This document shows positions 43,260-51,267 of a stretch of 64,000 nt of DNA, piece by piece. The stretch comes from JAFGPL01 sp963781805 (lineage in GTDB: Bacteria > Bacteroidota > Bacteroidia > Bacteroidales > UBA10428): positions 186,001 to 250,000 of the forward strand of contig CAWAHF010000004.1 of NCBI GenBank assembly GCA_963781805.1, given 5' to 3'. Numbering within the stretch: position 1 is the stretch's first letter; the number at the start of each line of letters is the position of its first letter. The position numbers and the translations under genes were made by a program. The notes below the pieces were generated by a model that was not told the DNA's origin, made no database searches, and was given only the letters and a program-made list of their open reading frames with translations.

Positions 43260-46223
43260 ATGAAAAAAGTATTGATAACAGCTTCTTTTATCCTATTTAA
43301 TATAGGATTGTTTTCTCAGACAACGAATACCTTTAAAATAGGTATCTGCGGAGGAGATTATAACTACACCATACAAAGTGGTGCTATTGTAAAAGATAGA
43401 TACATAGGCTCAAACTATTCTAGTGTTTATGGTCTTTTGGGCGAAGATGGATTTACTGCAATAAGAAGTTATGAACCCTGGTTGTGGAAATCAAAACAAA
43501 TGTTAAAAGACTATATTTCTCTTGTAGGTAATTCTCTTACAAGTACAGGCCCAAAACTATTAATGTATAATGATCAATGGTTTAAAGCATCAAAGACTGT
43601 CCCGCATACAGGAACCAATGATTATTTATTAGATAATAATGACACCTATTTTATGAATAATGATGACGCATTTTACGATGTTTATAATGTATCACCATAC
43701 AAAGATATTGTTTGGGGAAGCTGTGTAGCAGGTGAAAGTGATGGACCTCATTATTTTTGTCCGGTAAATTTAAGACCCACTACTGAACCTAACGGAACAT
43801 CGGGTGAATGGATTAGTGCTGCTGTTCCGCCTTCAAATGTCAACTCAGCATTTGCACATTTTAAAAGTATAAAATTATCCCAGCATAAGCTTGTTAATGG
43901 ACAGGTTAGACATGGTAGTTATATTGATGATAATGCGAAACCAATGATTTATAAGATTTCGGATTATTTTAAAATTGCCAATCGTGGGGATGTTCAACTG
44001 GAAGCATCATATTATCACAGAAATTTCATGAGTTATTTTAGCGATGACAAAAGCTACCTCGGTAAATATATTTCCATGGAATATGAAAAAAAATATTACA
44101 ATGAAATACATGCAGAAATCGATGTATCACATTATTTAAGCTTCGGATACAACACTGATACTATAAACTATAAATACATAACATGCTCAAATCCCTTAAT
44201 TCAGAATTTTAATCAGATCTGGTTTCAGGCATATACCTCAATAATTCATGGAGCAAAAGGAATTTGGTTTTGGTCATTAGGTTCGATGTTTTCCACAAAG
44301 GGTGAAGATGTGACCCGAAGTGCATATCTTGGAGGTACAGCTGCAGACAGGTTTCAGGATAAATATATGCCTCTTTATTATGAGAAATTCCTGCAACATC
44401 TTGTAAAAGAATTAAGATATCTGGTAAATAACAATCTGCTGTCCGATAATCAGAATTCGATTATTTATACAAAAACAACAGAAGTTGATGAATTAGGAAT
44501 TTTGCCGGCTGCAAGCAGCTATATTCCAAGTACATTAACATATCAAAACAGCAGAGATTTATTCAATGTCAATGGTTGGGCATCAAATTATACACCACCA
44601 AGTAATGTTCCCTTTAGAAATGAGTTTCATGGATTAAGATATACGCTAAGGACAAACGGAAGCGATATTATAATGATCATTTCCAATCCAAATCCTTATA
44701 GCTTAAAAAGTATTTCTCTTGATTTTTGCAAGTTTTTACCAATTAGTGGTGTTAATGTATTATTCAGAAGCTACGCAGAAGATGTTAATTCATATACATA
44801 TAAAGTAATAAGAACTCCTTTTAATGGTTCTTCAGTAAATTCATATACTATTCCTGCATATAGTAGTAAAGTAACCATTGATTTTGGCCCTTTTGACACT
44901 CATGTTTTAAAACTGATTCCATCCAATACAAAAAATTGGAATTGTATTGTTACTCCTGGTCCTGTTGCATCCAACAGCGATTTGGCTCTGGAATATATTG
45001 ATGAAAACAATAAAAGAATCTGGTATTACAGGCCAGATGGTATAGTTGCTGCCAATTTCCCATATCATAATACCTGGTCAAACATGTGGTTCCCTGATTA
45101 TCCGAAAGCTATTACAGGATCAGGAATGGCTTTCAACTATAACAATGGTAATGTAGAATCTTATTATATAAGTACATATAATAGTGATAATGTAATTTGC
45201 AGAATATACTGGAACGGCTCACAAATGTATTATCAATGGACAGCAGGAAATTATGTGGCTTCTAACAGTGACCTTGCTATTGAATGGCATAGCACAACAT
45301 CAAAGAGAATATGGTTTATCAGGAAAGATGGAATAGTTGCCTGTACTTATCCTTCAGGTTCTTCATGGACAAATGCATGGTTTCCGGATCCAACTTTCCA
45401 GAAAGCATTATCGGGAAGCAGTATTCTCTACCACCCAAACAATGGTAATGATGAGGTATTTTATGTGGGCAGTGGGGATAAAATTTGCAGGATATACTGG
45501 AACGGTAGCAATTGGACTTATGATTGGACAGCCGGAACATATGCATCAACATCAAGTGACATTGCGATTGAATGGTACAGCCAAACTAATCAAAGAGTAT
45601 GGTATATTCGAAAAGATGGTGTAATAGCGGCAACTTATCCGTACCAGACAGGTTGGACAAGTATGTGGTTCCCGAATCTTCCTTCTGCAAAAATAGGAAG
45701 TGGGTTGTATTTCGATCAATCCAAAACCGCAATATTTTATGTGGGTAAAAATGATAATTTAATTTATTCAATATATTGGAATGGGAGCGCATTTGTATCA
45801 AAGGCACTGACCACTAGTTGCCAGACTCCGGCCACCTATAAAATAACAGGTACATCTGATTTACTCTATTATATTGGAACAGATAGCAGGGTGCACCAGC
45901 TTAAAAATTTATCCGGTACGTTAAAGTCTGCCGGGCATGATTTGGAAGTAAGTACAGAGAATGAAATTGAAATATCAAAAGACAAAGCTGAAAACAAAAT
46001 TCATGTCTATCCTAATCCTTCAGGAGGTATGGTAAATGTAATAATAGAATACCCGATTCCCGGAATTGTCAAAATCTTCAACCAAACCGGCCAGCTTGTC
46101 CTTGAAAAAGAATTTTCATCGGATAATTTCCAGGTTGACCTGTCGCCTAACCCAAAAGGATTATATATATTTATTGTTACATCGGGTAATGAGTTGATGA
46201 AGGAAGTGGTGGTAAGATATTAA
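43260..46223 (+). CDS. Cassette C30: large T9SS-secreted protein with lectin-like repeats
   Basis: 987 residues. Signal peptide ending GLFS|Q. Residues about 25-560 resemble a carbohydrate-active or glycosidase-like domain (TSIIHGAKGIWFWSLGSMFS), but I cannot name the family. Residues about 570-880 contain several repeats of a propeller type with a shared pattern (SDLAIEW…RIWFIRKDGIVA…W…WFPD, then CRIYWNGS…WTAG), as in fucose/tectonin-like lectins. The last ~75 residues (VYPNPSGG…VKIFNQTGQ…VDLSPNPKGLYI) are a type A type IX secretion sorting domain. Predicted to be exported to the cell surface, probably binding or processing glycans. By far the largest cassette gene in the window. Confidence 0.85.
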   Translation: MKKVLITASFILFNIGLFSQTTNTFKIGICGGDYNYTIQSGAIVKDRYIGSNYSSVYGLLGEDGFTAIRSYEPWLWKSKQMLKDYISLVGNSLTSTGPKLLMYNDQWFKASKTVPHTGTNDYLLDNNDTYFMNNDDAFYDVYNVSPYKDIVWGSCVAGESDGPHYFCPVNLRPTTEPNGTSGEWISAAVPPSNVNSAFAHFKSIKLSQHKLVNGQVRHGSYIDDNAKPMIYKISDYFKIANRGDVQLEASYYHRNFMSYFSDDKSYLGKYISMEYEKKYYNEIHAEIDVSHYLSFGYNTDTINYKYITCSNPLIQNFNQIWFQAYTSIIHGAKGIWFWSLGSMFSTKGEDVTRSAYLGGTAADRFQDKYMPLYYEKFLQHLVKELRYLVNNNLLSDNQNSIIYTKTTEVDELGILPAASSYIPSTLTYQNSRDLFNVNGWASNYTPPSNVPFRNEFHGLRYTLRTNGSDIIMIISNPNPYSLKSISLDFCKFLPISGVNVLFRSYAEDVNSYTYKVIRTPFNGSSVNSYTIPAYSSKVTIDFGPFDTHVLKLIPSNTKNWNCIVTPGPVASNSDLALEYIDENNKRIWYYRPDGIVAANFPYHNTWSNMWFPDYPKAITGSGMAFNYNNGNVESYYISTYNSDNVICRIYWNGSQMYYQWTAGNYVASNSDLAIEWHSTTSKRIWFIRKDGIVACTYPSGSSWTNAWFPDPTFQKALSGSSILYHPNNGNDEVFYVGSGDKICRIYWNGSNWTYDWTAGTYASTSSDIAIEWYSQTNQRVWYIRKDGVIAATYPYQTGWTSMWFPNLPSAKIGSGLYFDQSKTAIFYVGKNDNLIYSIYWNGSAFVSKALTTSCQTPATYKITGTSDLLYYIGTDSRVHQLKNLSGTLKSAGHDLEVSTENEIEISKDKAENKIHVYPNPSGGMVNVIIEYPIPGIVKIFNQTGQLVLEKEFSSDNFQVDLSPNPKGLYIFIVTSGNELMKEVVVRY

Positions 46224-46233
46224 ATTAATGCTA

Positions 46234-46263
46234 AAAGGAAGCAGATAATCTGCTTCCTTTTTT
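46234..46263 (+). terminator. Intrinsic terminator after the T9SS gene
   Basis: Perfect hairpin AAAGGAAGCAGA / TCTGCTTCCTTT with a 3-base loop, followed by a T run, 11 bases after the stop codon. It is the only clear terminator found inside a cassette in this array apart from IS-borne ones. Confidence 0.85.
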
Positions 46264-46298
46264 ATTCAAATTTCACAATCCACCTTCTTTGAAAGTGA

Positions 46299-46496
46299 AT
46301 TTTTTACTATTCGAACTTTAATAATGATTGGAATAAACCGAAAATTGAGGATTTCTCAATTCTTAAAGCTAAAAGAGAAATTATATATAATTATAGTTCA
46401 TTATATTCTGAGCAATTAAAGAAAGGGTTCTATGACTGTGACTTCCGATTTGTAGTTTTAAGAGATTATACATCTATCACTATACAATTAAAATAG
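46299..46496 (+). pseudogene. Cassette C30: 3' fragment of a second gene
   Basis: An open frame without a start codon, ending at a TAG, reads about 65 residues of protein-like sequence (NDWNKPKIEDFSILKAKREI, then GFYDCDFRFVVLRDYTSI). It lies between the terminator and attC31. With a 12-codon ATG frame at 43111 on the other side of the large gene, it may be what is left of the cassette's original gene. Family not recognised. Confidence 0.5.
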
Positions 46497-46569
46497 GAAA
46501 ATGGTTAGTTATGGATAAAAGATAAAACATTTAGAATTGAAAACCAATTGATTGAATAATAATAACGAA

Positions 46570-46703
46570 GCCTAACACGGCATATATCGCATCCCGCCTC
46601 GCTTCTGGATACTTTGTACTGAATGCACGAGTTTGTACTTCTAATTATCCTGTACAGCACCCTGAAACCAAAGGCGGCACGCGCCATATGCCAAACGTTG
46701 GCA
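46570..46703 (+). repeat. attC31 integron recombination site
   Basis: 134 bp. R'' GCCTAAC at 46570, R' GTTGGCA at 46697. Arms GGCATATATCGCATCCCGCC and GGCGGCACGCGCCATATGCC. Confidence 0.84.
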
Positions 46704-46733
46704 ACCATAATATTTTAACAAAACTAAAATCAA

Positions 46734-47366
46734 ATGAAAAAAATATCATTATTTTTCGGATTAATTTTTATATCCATATTCCCTTGACATTCTCAAATCG
46801 AAAAAGGGACAATTACAATTGGAGGAGACATTTCAGGTAATATATCTTTAAGGAATAGTAATTTTTCCAATAATTCGAATTCGTACAACTTATCATTCGG
46901 ACCCAAATTCAGCTATTTTATTGTGGATAATTTTGAATTTGATTTATTACCGAGTATCTCATATTATGAATCTTCATATGATGTATTGGATGAAAATGTT
47001 AAAAATAAATCGACAACTTTGGCGATCAATTTAGGATGTAATAAGTATTTTGGATTAAATAAAATAAAACCTTATGTTGGTTGTGGATTACAAGGAGGTA
47101 TTAGAAGGAGTGAGAATGATCATATAGGAATTGATGAAAATTTAAATGTTATAAAAACTCCTATTAATTATAAGGATTTTTTTTATTCAGGTAAATTTGT
47201 AATGGGACTTGCTTTTTTCATAAGGGAATCGATAAGTTTAGATTTATTACTCAACTATAATTATTTGTATTATAAAAATAAGCCTTCGATCGAAGGATTA
47301 GCTACAGAAAATCAAAAAACACATTCAATTAATTTTGGGACAAGGATTAATGTATTTATAAAATAA
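46734..47366 (+). pseudogene. Cassette C31: outer-membrane beta-barrel-like protein with a nonsense codon
   Basis: Frame from the ATG at 46734 reads MKKISLFFGLIFISIFP, then TGA at 46785-46787, then HSQIEKGTITIGGDISGN and on without interruption to 47366. The amphipathic strand pattern with repeated Gly/Tyr (LSFGPKFSYFIVDNFEFDLL, then IKPYVGCGLQGGIRR, then KTHSINFGTRINVFIK) fits a small outer-membrane barrel. The stop is within the signal peptide, just before the cleavage site, and is a single base change from a sense codon. Re-initiation would lack the export signal. Confidence 0.72.
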
Positions 47367-47376
47367 TAATTACGGT

Positions 47377-47508
47377 TGCCAACACCGCATATAGCCAATG
47401 GCAGGCGATACAGGTAGTCGAATCTTTGTATTCCGCTCTATCATTACTGTATAGTGATAATGAAATGCAACGAACCCTGCCACATGGCCATATGCGAAAA
47501 CGTTGTGC
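47377..47508 (+). repeat. attC32 integron recombination site
   Basis: 132 bp. R'' TGCCAAC at 47377, R' GTTGTGC at 47502. Arms CCGCATATAGCCAATGGCAG and CTGCCACATGGCCATATGCG. Confidence 0.83.
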
Positions 47509-47534
47509 GGCATAAATAATATCATTCTAGAAAT

Positions 47535-48767
47535 ATGATAATCCCAAATCTGAAAATAAAACAAGAGTTTAGAAATGAGCTGATTGAGAAAATAGCATTA
47601 AAGGATATAAATAGTCTAAATTCTAATAGACTAGAAGATATCATTGAAAAATATCAAAATAATGAATTATGCATCACTATTAATCCCCAGGTTAGAAACT
47701 CAGATGTAGAAAACTATTTATCAAAAAATAAATTATTGATTTTAAGATTTTTGGGATTACTCAAATACTTAATTTTCATTTTGACCACAACAATTTCTAT
47801 TGTATATTCAGATTATGAATATCTTGTTGCAATTCCTATAATTATTTTTTTTTCTGTAGTGCCTAAGCCATATAATATAAGATTTATTCATTTTCTTAAC
47901 TTTATTCTTATTGCTGTATTCTTTATATGGGGTATAAAAATACATATAATAGGCTATCTATGTAGTTTAATATTCATTTTACGACTCATCAAATTATTAG
48001 AAACAAGATTGATAGAAAAAACATTAAAAAATTATGTTTTACAAGATGAGAAATATTTTATTAGATTGTATTTAAGAAATATATTATTATTATCAAATAA
48101 GAATATGTTATTTAATTCTAAGGAAGAATCAGATTTGATCATAGATTCATTGAAAAATAACAATCCGATAGAATTAAACCATTATGAGAGGCTTTATTTT
48201 TGTAAACGATGTACAAACAAAAGCTATGATTTAAAAAATGGAATTTTTTGCCTTATAACAAATAAAAAACCTGATTTTATTTATCAATGTAACAAATTCA
48301 ACTTAAATAAAGATCAAGAGAAAAAAATCAAAAATGAATATTTCAATAAAAATAAAAGATTTAAAGAAGCAATTGAATCTAAAAATACCGGAAGCATAAT
48401 ATTATATATCATTGCAGGACTTATTATATTTACAAATTCATATTTTTATTTCCATTCCACTTTTCCGAAAGCTATAAGTTCTGGTATACTAGAATTTGTT
48501 TATATTAAATTTAACTTTTATAATTATTTTTTGGGTATTGTTTTATCTATTATATTTTTAAGTTTTGGTCTATTACTCAGAAATAATCATTCTATTGGTC
48601 TATATTTTGGAATAGGGCTATATGGAATAGATACTTTACTATCACTATATTATCTAAACTTCGATATTTGGATTCATTTTATATTTTTGATTTTTCTTGG
48701 ATACAATATTTATCAATTTTGGATAATAAAAAAATTCAATGAAAAAGTATTAAGAATTGAAAATTAA
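47535..48767 (+). CDS. Cassette C32: multi-pass membrane protein with a Cys motif
   Basis: 410 residues. Hydrophobic helices cluster at about 66-150 and 285-400, with a soluble middle. The middle has a CKRCTNKSYDLKNGIFC…C motif, seen in Bacteroidota membrane proteins and likely to bind zinc. Very Asn/Lys/Ile-rich, with low-GC codons even for this array. Function unknown. Cassette ends GTTGTGCGGC and GCCGCACAAC match exactly. Confidence 0.7.
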   Translation: MIIPNLKIKQEFRNELIEKIALKDINSLNSNRLEDIIEKYQNNELCITINPQVRNSDVENYLSKNKLLILRFLGLLKYLIFILTTTISIVYSDYEYLVAIPIIIFFSVVPKPYNIRFIHFLNFILIAVFFIWGIKIHIIGYLCSLIFILRLIKLLETRLIEKTLKNYVLQDEKYFIRLYLRNILLLSNKNMLFNSKEESDLIIDSLKNNNPIELNHYERLYFCKRCTNKSYDLKNGIFCLITNKKPDFIYQCNKFNLNKDQEKKIKNEYFNKNKRFKEAIESKNTGSIILYIIAGLIIFTNSYFYFHSTFPKAISSGILEFVYIKFNFYNYFLGIVLSIIFLSFGLLLRNNHSIGLYFGIGLYGIDTLLSLYYLNFDIWIHFIFLIFLGYNIYQFWIIKKFNEKVLRIEN

Positions 48768-48778
48768 TAATTTACGCC

Positions 48779-48934
48779 GCACAACACGGCATATAGTTCA
48801 TTGCCTTTTCGTTGGTATGCGGGGGTTTGAGCGCTCATGAACTGAGATTCGCAGCTCACTTCGCTCGCACGCGCCTGTCGCGACACTGACAGCCGTTGAA
48901 GGGCGGCAACGCACCATATGCCAAAACGTTAAGC
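48779..48934 (+). repeat. attC33 integron recombination site (long variant)
   Basis: 156 bp, about 25 longer than the norm. R'' GCACAAC at 48779, R' GTTAAGC at 48928. The extra length is a GC-rich block in the apical part (around CACTTCGCTCGCACGCGCCT at 48857). Confidence 0.8.
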
Positions 48935-48977
48935 GGTTATGCCAAAGACCAACAACAAACTAATAAATTTCAAAAAC

Positions 48978-49706
48978 ATGATAAAACGATTGAATATTTT
49001 CTTTTGTGCAATAATGCTTTCCAGCTTTATATCCTTATTCGGACAGGATAAACCTAAATCAGGAATTAAACATATAAAACTTTATTTAAATGGATTTTAT
49101 CGATTTTCAGATAAGCCATCTTTTGATGGATCTTCATCGGTTTCACCTCAGATTTCCATAAAGAAAGAGAAATATGATTTTGGGGACTGTTCAATTGCAA
49201 TAGAGATTGACAGGGGAAAATTCTTTAGCCAAGAATTGGAATTAATGCCTATTAAAATCAGCCATGATAACGAGAAATACATAATATCATACCCGACCGG
49301 CTCATATATTTATGACGGGGGACGCCCTACAGCGATTGAATCACGGATAAGATACCAGATAAACCATTATTTTTTTCGGGAGAAATTTATTAATCCTCAA
49401 ATATCACTTTCATCCCAATTATATTATGATTATTCAAAATATAGCCCTATTACCTCAAGGACTTTTCCAGTGACATGTCAAAATACAGGTATTTTATTAA
49501 CGTGCAACCCGGGGATTATATTAAACATTAATAAAAAATTGTCCCTTGATTTTAACGTTCCTTTTGGGATTTACAGTTTAAGGTTGAATTCAACAAAATT
49601 TGAACATCCTGCATTAAAACCAAGCGACCGGAAAAATTCTGACTTTATAGGTGATTTCATTCCTGATTATTTAAACTTTAGAATTGGGATTAGATATGAA
49701 ATATGA
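48978..49706 (+). CDS. Cassette C33: outer-membrane beta-barrel-like protein
   Basis: 242 residues from the ATG at 48978, which gives a signal peptide ending SLFG|Q; an ATG 13 codons upstream is possible. The mature chain alternates hydrophobic and polar residues with many Tyr, Phe and Ser (GSYIYDGGRPTAIESRIRYQ, then PQISLSSQLYYDYSKYSP) and ends FRIGIRYEI, a typical outer-membrane C-terminal strand. Function unknown. Cassette ends GTTAAGCGG and CCGCTAAC match with one gap. Confidence 0.72.
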   Translation: MIKRLNIFFCAIMLSSFISLFGQDKPKSGIKHIKLYLNGFYRFSDKPSFDGSSSVSPQISIKKEKYDFGDCSIAIEIDRGKFFSQELELMPIKISHDNEKYIISYPTGSYIYDGGRPTAIESRIRYQINHYFFREKFINPQISLSSQLYYDYSKYSPITSRTFPVTCQNTGILLTCNPGIILNINKKLSLDFNVPFGIYSLRLNSTKFEHPALKPSDRKNSDFIGDFIPDYLNFRIGIRYEI

Positions 49707-49718
49707 ACATGTCACAAC

Positions 49719-49851
49719 CGCTAACACTATGTATATTTCATTGCCGGCCAGTGGGTTCGCAAAGGTTTGTGCAACTTGATAACTTTGTGCAACCGGACAG
49801 GCAGGCGGCACGGAAAATGCCGGCAACGCAACATACATGCAAACGTTTAGC
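49719..49851 (+). repeat. attC34 integron recombination site
   Basis: 133 bp. R'' CGCTAAC at 49719, R' GTTTAGC at 49845. Arms ATGTATATTTCATTGCCGGC and GCCGGCAACGCAACATACAT. Confidence 0.83.
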
Positions 49852-49887
49852 CATAATTTTAAGAAGCGACCTGCAAACCAAGAAAAT

Positions 49888-51129
49888 ATGAAATACAAAC
49901 TGATAATATTAGGATTATTAATAAGCTTAACTGGATTTACTCAGACAATCGAACAACTTGAATTAAAGCTGAGATATACACCAATTTTGGAACTTGATTC
50001 AGTAAGACTAATTTGTAATCAGATTTTTAAACTGGATAAATACAATGAATCTGCTATTGATTATTTAATGGAATCATATCGGTATCAAACAGATGATTCA
50101 CCAGAGCTATTGTTTTTTAGTGGTCGTGAAAAGTCTGATATTGATACTACAATAAATTACACTGATTCCATTAATACCTTCTTTCAAAACTTGGTTGAAA
50201 GTGATAAATCTAATCCTACACCTCTGGTATTGGAAGCTAAGTATAAATTTGGCAGAACATTTCCTTCCGATTCTAATAAGATTGCTCCATTAGAGAAAGC
50301 CTTAAAACTTGATAAGGACAATGTTGAAGCAAACTTCTTGTTAGGACAGACTTACTATTTCATATTTATTGACGAGTTTAAAAAAGACTCAAATAATGCG
50401 ACCTTGAAAGAATTGGCATCTAAGTCTTTTAACAGATTGGAGCAAGCTTTTATCTTAGATAGTACAAAGAGAGAACTGTTAAGTTATCCTTTGATACAGA
50501 TTGCAAATTATTTAGGGGATTCTGAAAAATCAAACGAATACAAAACTTACAAAGTTCACTCTGACCTATATTTCCCGATAAAATCTTTAAGTAGTTTAAC
50601 CGATGATTGGAGTGTGAATTATTCGATAAATATAATGCAAGAACTAGACTTAGCTTTATTCGTGAATAATTGGTATTCTAGTCAATTAAGAGCCATGAAT
50701 GAACCAATTCTTCACAAAGATTATTCAATAGATAACTCATACAGATTTACATGGTTAAGAACATTTCACCATCCAATTGCTGTTCGAATAGATAATAAAA
50801 AAGGACAGATTCTTTTAACATGGAAAGAGTGTGATGGCGCAGGTGGATATGAACCAGGAAAAATAATAGTTGATAAACAAAAGATACTATCAGAAAACGA
50901 ATGGAAGGAATTCCAGAGAATGATATCAAAGATTGATTTCTGGGATATGCCAACAAGATTTGACGAGATTCCCGGGAATGATGGGTCACAGTGGATTCTT
51001 GAAGGAATTAAAGCAGAAAAATATCACATAGTAGATAGATGGACTCCACGAGGTTCTGACTATGCTAAATGTTGTGAGTTTCTTTTAAACTTGACTGATT
51101 TAAAGATTAATGAAAAGGAAAAATATTAA
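49888..51129 (+). CDS. Cassette C34: exported helical-repeat protein
   Basis: 413 residues from the ATG at 49888, giving a signal peptide ending TGFT|Q. The first two thirds are helical with TPR-like features (EKALKLDKDNVEANFLLGQT and LASKSFNRLEQAFILD). The C-terminal ~130 residues (KGQILLTWKECDGAGGYEPG, then FWDMPTRFDEIPGNDGSQWI) form a beta-rich domain I cannot name. Cassette ends GTTTAGCCAT and ATGGCTAAC pair with a one-base slip. Confidence 0.72.
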   Translation: MKYKLIILGLLISLTGFTQTIEQLELKLRYTPILELDSVRLICNQIFKLDKYNESAIDYLMESYRYQTDDSPELLFFSGREKSDIDTTINYTDSINTFFQNLVESDKSNPTPLVLEAKYKFGRTFPSDSNKIAPLEKALKLDKDNVEANFLLGQTYYFIFIDEFKKDSNNATLKELASKSFNRLEQAFILDSTKRELLSYPLIQIANYLGDSEKSNEYKTYKVHSDLYFPIKSLSSLTDDWSVNYSINIMQELDLALFVNNWYSSQLRAMNEPILHKDYSIDNSYRFTWLRTFHHPIAVRIDNKKGQILLTWKECDGAGGYEPGKIIVDKQKILSENEWKEFQRMISKIDFWDMPTRFDEIPGNDGSQWILEGIKAEKYHIVDRWTPRGSDYAKCCEFLLNLTDLKINEKEKY

Positions 51130-51137
51130 AAAACTAT

Positions 51138-51267
51138 GGCTAACACGCGGTCATAAAACATTGGGGGTTAAGTGGTTATTCGAGCCACGGTTCTCGCATC
51201 AAAGTATGTCGTACCTTGATAGTGAAGTAGCTCCGAAATCCCCAACGTTTCATACCGCCATCCGTTG
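51138..51267 (+). repeat. attC35 site, split by group II intron 5
   Basis: R'' GGCTAAC at 51138; arms CGCGGTCATAAAACATTGGG and a complement ending CGTTTCATACCGC. The right core is cut after GTTG (51264-51267) and resumes as GGCACA at 53491. Confidence 0.83.
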
